Positions 54,232 to 64,000 of a DNA stretch of 64,000 nt are shown here, one piece after another. The stretch lies in the NCBI RefSeq assembly GCF_038007285.1, contig NZ_JBBOWX010000001.1:3303501-3367500 (forward strand), given 5' to 3'. A program made the position numbers and the translations under genes. Every line of letters starts with the position of its first letter. Position 1 is the first letter of the stretch. This DNA comes from Sporosarcina sp. FSL K6-3457. Lineage in GTDB: Bacteria; Bacillota; Bacilli; Bacillales_A; Planococcaceae. Under the pieces are notes generated by a model. The model saw only the letters and a list, made by a program, of their open reading frames with translations, was not told the DNA's origin and did no database searches.

Positions 54232-56070
54232 CTAACTTCTTAAATATTGCAGAATGGCAATGACTTCAGCTTCATGTGCCTGCAACTCATGCGCATACAA
54301 AATTCCCCTAATCCTCATAATTTTTTCTTCACTATGAGAATAGCTGCTAGAATAAGCATAGTTATCATATTGTTTATCGAAATAATAACGATGAACCATT
54401 AAAAAAATGTGTAACATCAGTGCCTGTTTCTTGGATCCTTCAATTTCGTCTTCAAAAGCTAGCTGAATTTCCTGGTTAATCTCAAAACCTTTTAAAATAA
54501 TTTCTTGACTGACAAATTCCGAATCCCGACTACTAACTTTCTCCTCAATACTTTCTACCGAGTTGTTATATTGAAAGTTTTTTTCATGAAGCAATTCTTT
54601 CACCTTATGTTTAATCGCTTCGATATCTTTTTTACTAGGTAACGGGTCTACAATTACGACAGGAAGATCTATTTCAATTGGGAAAATACTAATAATAAAA
54701 TCGACTTTTTCCCGACTACAAATTTCACCAACTTCCATAATCGAACAGTTCTTGACAATTTCAATATCAAAAATTTCTCTTTCCACTCGGTTTTTAATAA
54801 GACGCGCTACACCTCTTCCAGTCGAACAGACATATAAAGTTCGAATTTTCCCCTTTTGATTAAATTTCTTTTCATATGAGACGATAAAATGAAGAACAAT
54901 TAGTGACACAAACGAATCGGGTACCGAAACTTTTTGAGTTGCTAAATACAGATGGCAAGCCTTTTGAATAACTAAAAACAATTCCAGGTACTCTCTCTTT
55001 AATTCCTTCGTGAAGGGATTAATTTCAATAAAATTAATTTCACCCCTTTGAAAACGAAGCGACAAATGGGCAAAGAGGTTATTGTATAGTTTTGGATCTT
55101 TGTGATAATGAATTCCTTGTACATCACTCACATATTGAATGATTTCTTTTGTCACTTTAACAATATCAATTTGATTAAGATTATTATCCATCTCGCCCGA
55201 GACATAGCGGTACTCCTCTTCAAACAATGGATACTGCATCTGCTGATAGACATTTTCCATTAACTGCACCGTTAAATTAGTCGGCTCTGGTCTAGTGAAA
55301 ATACGATAATCCTTCATCGTAAATCCCGCTTTCATACGCGTAATGGAAATCGTTAATCGAAATAGAATTCTTAATACATCCGATTCATGGAGCTCGTGTT
55401 TAGCTGTTGAAGATAATAACTTCGCAATCTGATTTTCAACAATTTGATAATAGGGCAGAATATCCGTAAATAGCATTAGCCCTTCATCTGATGTATCACG
55501 ATTCGTCACATGACTCATAATTTTATACACTTCGTTATTCGTCAAGTTCGCATGGAGCAAATGCTCAAACAGTAATCGCAGTGAAAGTTCTTCTCCCACA
55601 AGCTTATAACCTGTTCGATGCTTTCTTTCCAACTCAATTCCCCAAGGTTGTAAGTACTCAGTTACTTGTTTAATATCGTTCAAAGATGTATTTCTACTGA
55701 CATCTAGCCGCTCTGAAAAAGTAGATGCCGTTATATAGTCCATGTCGACAAGCATATACATAATCATTTTTCTTACCCTTGCTTCTTGATTCAGATAGAC
55801 ATTATTTCGCTCAATTTCCGGCAGGGTATGCATAATAGCTATTCGTCTTTCCTTATCACAATCAAGCCAAATCCCTTTCGTTGGCTGTGAGAACACCTCA
55901 ATGCCTTGCTTATTCAACCAGCTTTTCACATCGTCCAAGTCATATTTAATCATTCTTTTACTGACTTCAAATTCTTCGGACAAATCCTTCAAGGACATAG
56001 GACTTCCCGCTTCAAGAAGCTTTGTCAATAGTTGAAACCCTCTAACAGTAAGCAATTTTATCACCTCCAT
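54232..56070 (-). CDS. PRD-containing transcriptional regulator with EIIB-like domain
   Basis: A 612-residue BglG/MtlR-type activator. Domains in order: helix-turn-helix (about 5-50), second winged helix (about 100-155), PRD1 (about 185-290), PRD2 (about 300-405, with His335 in FAHLSLRFQRGE and His394 in LHFIVSYE), EIIB-Gat-like domain (about 408-495, phosphocysteine loop VCSTGRGVARLI, Cys415), and a shorter C-terminal helical part instead of a clear EIIA domain. In PRD1 the place aligned with His335 is occupied by leucine. First gene of the operon, so autoregulated together with it. No PTS permease gene is nearby. Confidence 0.88.
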   Translation of the reverse strand: MEVIKLLTVRGFQLLTKLLEAGSPMSLKDLSEEFEVSKRMIKYDLDDVKSWLNKQGIEVFSQPTKGIWLDCDKERRIAIMHTLPEIERNNVYLNQEARVRKMIMYMLVDMDYITASTFSERLDVSRNTSLNDIKQVTEYLQPWGIELERKHRTGYKLVGEELSLRLLFEHLLHANLTNNEVYKIMSHVTNRDTSDEGLMLFTDILPYYQIVENQIAKLLSSTAKHELHESDVLRILFRLTISITRMKAGFTMKDYRIFTRPEPTNLTVQLMENVYQQMQYPLFEEEYRYVSGEMDNNLNQIDIVKVTKEIIQYVSDVQGIHYHKDPKLYNNLFAHLSLRFQRGEINFIEINPFTKELKREYLELFLVIQKACHLYLATQKVSVPDSFVSLIVLHFIVSYEKKFNQKGKIRTLYVCSTGRGVARLIKNRVEREIFDIEIVKNCSIMEVGEICSREKVDFIISIFPIEIDLPVVIVDPLPSKKDIEAIKHKVKELLHEKNFQYNNSVESIEEKVSSRDSEFVSQEIILKGFEINQEIQLAFEDEIEGSKKQALMLHIFLMVHRYYFDKQYDNYAYSSSYSHSEEKIMRIRGILYAHELQAHEAEVIAILQYLRS

Positions 56071-56156
56071 TTATGGATCAATGTTGTTAGTTTGCTCATG
56101 GATTTAACAAGCAACTAGCACTGGGTATTTTCTTCAAAGAGGATCTTTCAACACAT

Positions 56157-56187
56157 CTTATACTTATTACTTTAAACTTTCAGTCAA
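56157..56187 (-). promoter_or_regulatory. Possible promoter of the dga-type operon
   Basis: TTGACT and TATAAG on the minus strand, 19 bp apart (or GTATAA at 18 bp), about 90 bp upstream of the regulator start. The -35 is good and the spacer is long, as expected for an activated promoter. Confidence 0.45.
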
Positions 56188-56201
56188 TTAATATAAAGAC
56201 A

Positions 56202-56233
56202 AAATCCCTTCCCCATAGATGAGGAAGGGATTT
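56202..56233. terminator. Second hairpin behind pyrE
   Basis: AAATCCCTTCC pairs with GGAAGGGATTT around a 10-nt loop, followed on the minus strand by TGTCTTT. Works as a second terminator in tandem with the one at 56241-56274. Confidence 0.7.
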
Positions 56234-56240
56234 GGAGATG

Positions 56241-56274
56241 AAAAAAGCTCACCGATTAGTCATATCGAGTGAGC
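56241..56274 (-). terminator. pyr operon terminator
   Basis: GCTCACTCGAT on the minus strand pairs with ATCGGTGAGC (one bulge) and is followed by TTTTTT. It lies behind pyrE. Confidence 0.85.
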
Positions 56275-56298
56275 CTTCTATTTTTCACAATCAAATTA

Positions 56299-56933
56299 TT
56301 AGTTAACCAACAAACCAGCCTTCAATTTCCCGTGCCACTCCAATAAACTACCAATCGACTCTTCACTAATCGCACCGCTTTCCTGTGCCGCTTCAGCAAG
56401 AGCGCCAAAGTCAGTCAGGCTCGTGTACGTCAGTCCTGCAGATGCGAACGTTTCGTCAGCGCTTTGGAGTTCGTATGTAAAGATTGAAACAACTCCTGTT
56501 ACTGCGATGCCTTCTGAACGAAGTGCTTCTGCCGCATTTAAGCTACTACCACCAGTAGAAATCAAATCTTCAATGATGATTGCTTTATCAGCAGCATCAA
56601 TTTTCCCTTCGATTTGACGGCTACGACCGTGGCCTTTTGCTTTCGAACGGATATAGACCATTGGCAAGCCAAGAATATCTGCTACCCATGCTGCATGTGG
56701 AATACCCGCTGTTGCCGTTCCAGCAATCACTGTTGTTTCTGGATATTGTGTACGAATGATGTCCGCAAGTCCTTGTGCAATTTGTTTGCGTCCAACTGGA
56801 TCAGACATTGTCAAACGGTTATCGCAGTAAATCGGTGATTCAATGCCGGATGCCCATGTGAATGGCTCATTCGGGCTTAATTCAACCGCCCCTACGTTTA
56901 ATAGAATTTTAGCGATGTCTTTTTTCTGCATCA

Positions 56934-56937
<4 letters not shown>
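56299..56937 (-). CDS. pyrE: Orotate phosphoribosyltransferase
   Basis: Forms OMP from orotate and PRPP. The 212-residue protein has the PRPP-binding loop AIIIEDLISTGGSSLNAAEAL and the RSKAKGHGRSRQIEG catalytic loop. The ATG at 56937 overlaps the pyrF stop (ATGA); two further ATG codons follow directly. Last gene of the pyr operon. Confidence 0.97.
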
Positions 56938-59324
<2,387 letters not shown>

Positions 59325-59328
<4 letters not shown>

Positions 59329-62300
59329 AGCTGTATCCCCATTTCCTCCGTTTGGAACGTCATTGATTCGATAACACGCAGCATTGCATCTGCTGTATCA
59401 AGTGAAGTGAAGCAAGGAACGCCATTTTCAACCGATTCACGGCGAATTCTAAAGCCGTCACGCTCTGGCTGTTTGCCTTTTGTCAACGTATTGATGACTA
59501 CTTGTGCCTCTCCTTTTTGAATCACGTCAAGAAGAGTCGGCCCTTCAGAACCAATCTTGTCGACAACTTTCACTGGAATACCTAGATCTCTCAATACTTT
59601 CGCTGTACCTTCTGTTGCCAAAATACGATAACCGATTGCAGTAAAGCGTTTTGCTAGACCAATCATTTCTTCTTTATCTTTATCCGCTACTGTCATGAGC
59701 ACGGAGCCGTATTCTTTAATTTCCATACCCGCTGCTACAAGGCCTTTGTACAATGCTTTTTCAAGTGTTATATCTTTCCCCATAACTTCACCAGTCGATT
59801 TCATTTCAGGTCCGAGTGTAATGTCAACCCGACGCAATTTCGCGAATGAAAACACCGGTACTTTGACATAAACGCCTGCTGGTGCTTGTGCAAGCCCATT
59901 TTTGTAGCCTTGTTCAATGATTGACTGTCCGAGAATCGCTTTTGTTGCGATGTTCGCCATCGGGATATCCGTAATTTTACTTAAGAATGGCACTGTTCGG
60001 CTCGAACGTGGATTCACTTCGATGACGTACACTTGCCCTTCTGAAATAACGAACTGGATGTTCAACAAACCAACGATTTTCAAGCCTTTTGCCAAGCGTG
60101 TCGTATAATCCGTGATCGTTTCCATTTGAGAAGCCGACAAGTTTTGTGGTGGATAGACCGCAATCGAATCCCCTGAGTGGACTCCAGCACGTTCAATATG
60201 CTCCATGATGCCTGGAATTAACACGTTTTCTCCGTCACAAATACCATCAACTTCAATTTCGATTCCTGTTAGATAACGGTCAACAAGAATTGGATGGTCA
60301 GGGCTTGTTTCTACTGCATGCTCCATATAATGAAGTAACTCTTCTTCACGATAGACAATTTCCATCGCACGTCCGCCAAGTACATAGGACGGTCTAACGA
60401 GTACCGGATAACCGATTTCATTGGCAATGACGACTGCTTCTTCTACTGACATAGCTGTCTTGCCAAGTGGTTGTGGAATGCCGATTTCACGGAGTGCACT
60501 CTCGAACTTATCGCGATTTTCTGCACGGTCAATGTCCTCAAGAGATGTACCTAAAATTTTCACGCCACGTGCTTCAAGCCCATCTGCCAAGTTAATAGCT
60601 GTCTGTCCACCGAACTGAACAATAACACCCTCTGGCTGCTCCAAATCGATGATATGCATAACATCTTCAATTGTTAATGGCTCAAAGTATAATTTATCGG
60701 AAATCGAGAAGTCCGTTGATACCGTTTCTGGGTTGTTGTTGATGATGATTGCTTCGTAACCTGCTTGCTGAATCGCCCATACAGAGTGTACCGTTGCATA
60801 ATCAAACTCAACACCTTGGCCGATTCGAATTGGGCCTGACCCTAAAACGATGACACTTTTCTTGTCAGATTTAACGGATTCGTTCTCATCCTCATATGTG
60901 CCATAGAAATACGGTGTATCCGACTCGAATTCACCCGCGCATGTATCTACTTTTTTATATACGGGAATGAGTCCTTGCTCTTTACGCCAGTCATAGACAG
61001 CACGCTCATTCGTATTCCACAGTTCTGCAACCGTTACGTCGGAGAAGCCCATACGCTTAGCTGTACGTAATGTAGCAAAATCGAATGGATTCGATTGGAG
61101 TACCGCTTCAAATTGGACAATTTTCTCTAACTTACGTAGGAAAAACACGTCAATCTGGCTCCACTCATGAATTGCAGCAACCGTTACACCTCTACGGAAT
61201 GCTTCGCCGATGAAGAATAGTCGTTCATCCCCCGCACGACGGATGCGTTTTTCAATCCATTCGTCTGTCATATCCACACCATTTTTCAACGATAAACCAA
61301 ATTGTCCTGTTTCAAGTGAACGCACTGCTTTCAAGATAGACTCTTCAAATGTGCGACCAATCGCCATCACTTCACCAGTCGCTTTCATTTGCGTACCCAA
61401 ATTCCGTTTCGCTGATTCAAATTTATCGAACGGCCAGCGTGGAATTTTTGTCACGATGTAATCAAGTGCTGGTTCGAAGCAAGCGTATGTTGTTCCTGTG
61501 ACAGGATTCATCATTTCATCTAACGTTAAACCTACTGCAATTTTCGCAGCCAATTTCGCAATTGGATAGCCTGTTGCTTTCGATGCTAGTGCAGATGATC
61601 GGCTGACACGTGGATTTACTTCAATGATGTAGTAATCGAAGCTATGCGGATCAAGCGCAAGCTGGACGTTACAGCCTCCTTCGATGCCAAGCGCACGAAT
61701 AATTTTCAAGGAAACATTACGCAACATTTGATTTTCACGGTCTGTCATCGTCTGGCTTGGTGCCGCAACGATGGAGTCACCTGTATGGATACCGACTGCA
61801 TCGACGTTTTCCATATTACAAACGACAATGGCGTTATCTGCTGAGTCACGCATCACTTCATATTCGATTTCTTTAAAGCCCGCAATTGATTTTTCCAGTA
61901 GACATTGTGTCACCGGGCTATATTTCAAGCCACTTGCGACGATTTCTTCAAGTTCTTTATCGTCATGACAAATCCCGCCACCTGTACCACCAAGCGTAAA
62001 TGCAGGGCGAACAATAACTGGATAGCCAATTCTTTCAACGAATGCATAGGCCTCTTCAAGGTTATGGATAATATCACTTTCTGGCACAGGCTCGCCCAGT
62101 TCGTTCATCAGCGTTCGGAATAAATCACGGTCTTCCGCCTGATGAATGGCATTGAGCTTTGTCCCTAGAATTTCAATGTTCAGCTCATCTAAAATACCTG
62201 ATTCATGCAATTCGATTGCCATGTTTAAGCCCGTTTGTCCACCGAGTGTCGGCAGTAATGCATCCGGGCGTTCTTTGCGTATGATACGGCTGACAAATTC

Positions 62301-62513
62301 AAGTGTAATTGGTTCGATGTAAACTTTATCGGCTACTTCTGTATCTGTCATAATCGTCGCAGGGTTCGAGTTAATGAGAATAACGCGGTAGCCCTCTTCT
62401 TTTAAGGATAGACAAGCTTGTGTTCCCGCATAGTCAAACTCAGCGGCCTGCCCAATAACAATTGGACCTGACCCGATTACTAGTATAGTTTCAATATCTT
62501 GACGTTTAGGCAT
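59325..62513 (-). CDS. carB: Carbamoyl-phosphate synthase large subunit (pyrimidine)
   Basis: Synthesises carbamoyl phosphate from bicarbonate, ammonia and two ATP. The 1062-residue protein is the usual duplicated ATP-grasp enzyme: N-half about 1-400 ([20 protein letters not shown]), oligomerisation region, C-half about 550-930 ([20 protein letters not shown]), and a C-terminal MGS-like allosteric domain (about 935-1062). Length fits the PyrAB rather than the shorter arginine-specific form. It overlaps carA by 8 bp. All active-site segments that I can recognise are intact. Confidence 0.97.
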
Positions 62514-63609
62514 TGAAATTCTCCTTTCGGCTGCTCGTTTTCATGCTATCTGTAAAGCGATCAAACAGGTGGTTCGAATCCTCCGGTCCAGGTGAAGCTT
62601 CTGGATGGAATTGTACCGAAAATGCTTCGTACTCTGTGCTCTTGATCCCTTCAATTGAACTATCATTTAATGCTCTATGTGTAATTTCCAGATTCGTTCC
62701 TTCAAGTGATGCTTCAACAACTGCGTAGCTATGCCCTTGAGAAGTCAATTCTGTACGGCCTGTCGCCAAATCTTTGACAGGGTGATTTCCACCATAGTGA
62801 CCGTTTTTCAATTTAACTGTACGCGCACCACATGCTAGTGCTAGCAATTGATGACCAAGACCAATTCCGAAGATTGGTGCTTTGCCTAGTAATTCTTTGA
62901 TTGTTACTACTGCACCTTCAACATCCTCAGGATTCCCCGGTCCGTTTGACAGGACAATGCCATCTGGGAATAAAGATAGAATGTCTTTTGTAGACGTATT
63001 ATATGGGACGACAATGACGTCGCAATCACGTTTATTTAATTCGCGTAAAATACCGTGCTTCATACCGTAATCGATGAGAACAACACGTTCTTCACTACCT
63101 GGACTTGCATACGATTTTTTCGTGGATACCCGTGCAACAAGATCAGTTGGTAACGTATAGTTAGCTGCCTCTGCAATCGTCTCTTCAACATTTACTTCTT
63201 CACCTGCTGCTGTCAAGATGCCTTTTAGCGGCCCTTTGTTACGTAATAGACGCGTCAGCTTTCTTGTGTCAATTTCTTGAATACCCGGAATTCCTTTTAA
63301 TGTCAACAATTCATGCAATGTCATACCGCTACGGAAGTTGGATGGCTCGTCTTCCAATTCACGAACAACAATGCCGCTTGCTACTGGCTCAATGGATTCA
63401 TAGTCATCTCGGTTAATGCCATAGTTCCCAATCAGCGGGTACGTCATAACGATAATCTGTCCACAGCCTGATGGATTTGAAATCGTCTCCTGATAGCCTG
63501 TCATGCCTGTTGTAAAGATTGTTTCTCCAATTGAAGCTGCGTCAGAACCAAATGCGATTCCTTCAAAAATCGTACCGTCTTCTAAAATGAGCATGCGTTT
63601 TTTCATCAT
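62506..63609 (-). CDS. carA: Carbamoyl-phosphate synthase small subunit (pyrimidine), catalytic Cys replaced by Gly
   Basis: Glutaminase subunit that feeds ammonia to CarB. The 367-residue product has the N-terminal CPSase domain (about 1-150) and a class I glutamine amidotransferase domain (about 175-360). The nucleophile motif, normally GICLGHQ, reads GIGLGHQ: residue 250 is Gly (codon GGT at 62860-62862) where TGT is expected. The remaining triad residues His335 and Glu337 ([11 protein letters not shown]) and the [10 protein letters not shown] strand are intact, and the frame is open throughout. The ATG at 63609 overlaps the pyrC stop (ATGA). As written the protein could not hydrolyse glutamine by the known mechanism. 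Confidence 0.95.
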   Translation of the reverse strand: MMKKRMLILEDGTIFEGIAFGSDAASIGETIFTTGMTGYQETISNPSGCGQIIVMTYPLIGNYGINRDDYESIEPVASGIVVRELEDEPSNFRSGMTLHELLTLKGIPGIQEIDTRKLTRLLRNKGPLKGILTAAGEEVNVEETIAEAANYTLPTDLVARVSTKKSYASPGSEERVVLIDYGMKHGILRELNKRDCDVIVVPYNTSTKDILSLFPDGIVLSNGPGNPEDVEGAVVTIKELLGKAPIFGIGLGHQLLALACGARTVKLKNGHYGGNHPVKDLATGRTELTSQGHSYAVVEASLEGTNLEITHRALNDSSIEGIKSTEYEAFSVQFHPEASPGPEDSNHLFDRFTDSMKTSSRKENFNA

Positions 63610-64000
63610 TGTCCATCCTCCCAAACGACTTGTCCGCCGAAAATTGTTGTTACTGGCCAGCCAGTACATGCCCAGCCGTCAAACGGTGTATTCTTCCCTT
63701 GTGATACGAATGTTGTACGGTCAATCTTTTGTTCTTTAGTTAAGTCGATTAATACTAGATCCGCTGTTGCGCCAACTTCAAGTTTGCCATATGGCAAGCC
63801 GAATACGTCCGCTGGTTTTTGCGTCATCCAATCGATCAGTTGCTTCAACGTCCATGTCCCTTTTTTCACAAAGTTTGTATAAAGCAATGGGAATGCCGTT
63901 TCAAATCCTGTAATGCCAAATGGTGCTGTTTTCATGCCATTCGCTTTTTCTTCTGCTGTATGTGGAGCGTGGTCTGTTGCGATGAAATCGAGTGTTCCAT
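63606..64000 (-). CDS. pyrC: Dihydroorotase (partial, N-terminal part outside window)
   Basis: Third pyrimidine enzyme, cyclising carbamoyl aspartate. Only the C-terminal 130 or so codons are inside the window; the frame continues past the right edge. Visible are [17 protein letters not shown] with the metal/substrate His and Asp residues, [19 protein letters not shown], and [25 protein letters not shown]. Coupled to carA by an ATGA overlap. Confidence 0.96.
   Translation of the reverse strand, partial: GTLDFIATDHAPHTAEEKANGMKTAPFGITGFETAFPLLYTNFVKKGTWTLKQLIDWMTQKPADVFGLPYGKLEVGATADLVLIDLTKEQKIDRTTFVSQGKNTPFDGWACTGWPVTTIFGGQVVWEDGQ

Noticed and set aside
48738-56070. Operon as a recent mobile island
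   Set aside because: No integrase, transposase, tRNA or direct-repeat boundary is visible and base composition is not clearly different; acquisition at this variable locus remains possible but unsupported.
62506-63609. carA as a pseudogene
   Set aside because: Apart from the missing Cys the frame is intact, all other motifs are conserved, and it keeps coupled overlaps with pyrC and carB.

Overview
The window is a low-to-mid GC chromosomal segment from a spore-forming member of the Bacillales, most likely Planococcaceae (Sporosarcina-like). This placement is inferred from three things: gene order matching the Bacillus subtilis topA-to-pyr core, a SpoVM gene too short for ordinary ORF calling, and Bacillales-type AGGAGG ribosome binding sites with frequent TTG/GTG starts. 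No rRNA, tRNA, CRISPR array, prophage or insertion sequence was seen.

Layout. (1) 1-44.4 kb is conserved core, almost all on the minus strand. It runs (window order) topA (cut by the edge), dprA, sucD-sucC, ylqH-ylqG-rnhB, rbgA-lepB, rplS, trmD-rimM, khpA-rpsP, ffh-ylxM, ftsY-smc-rnc, the fatty acid/phospholipid set acpP-fabG-fabD-plsX-fapR, recG, sdaAA-sdaAB, fakA-asp23. After rpmB (plus strand) come spoVM-thiN-rpe-rsgA-prkC-prpC, rsmB-fmt-def-priA-coaBC, rpoZ-gmk, and rqcH (plus strand). Compared with B. subtilis, rlmN is missing between rsmB and prpC, and yloB/yloC/remA are missing between gmk and rqcH. (2) 44.4-56.3 kb is an accessory block in the place where B. subtilis has sulfate-assimilation genes. 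It holds a MOSC protein, an orphan ResC/CcsA-type cytochrome c assembly protein, an orphan OpuAC-like betaine-binding lipoprotein with an altered ligand box, and a nine-gene minus-strand operon. (3) 56.3-64 kb is the distal pyrimidine operon (window order pyrE, pyrF, pyrD, pyrK, carB, carA, pyrC, the last cut by the edge), with start/stop overlaps throughout.

The nine-gene operon (48738-56070) is the best candidate for an undescribed system. A PRD/EIIB regulator is followed by an amidohydrolase, a one-domain PRD protein, four families of unknown function (a glycine-rich SFCGS protein, DUF4312, and membrane proteins DUF4311 and DUF4310), then a DgaE-type PLP ammonia lyase and a DgaF-type KDGP aldolase. 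The layout suggests uptake, possibly with phosphorylation, and catabolism of an N-substituted amino-sugar acid to pyruvate and glyceraldehyde-3-phosphate by a transporter that is not a recognisable PTS permease or ABC transporter.

Two catalytic or ligand-site substitutions stand out. The pyrimidine CarA has Gly instead of the nucleophilic Cys of its glutaminase motif. The OpuAC-like protein has Cys where the third Trp of the betaine box should be. Several families of intergenic repeats lie directly behind stop codons: a three-box hairpin element in three copies, a 79-nt structured element in two copies, a 114-nt element plus a probable mini-version, and two arrays with a 20-21 nt period sharing the motif CGCYRRTA.
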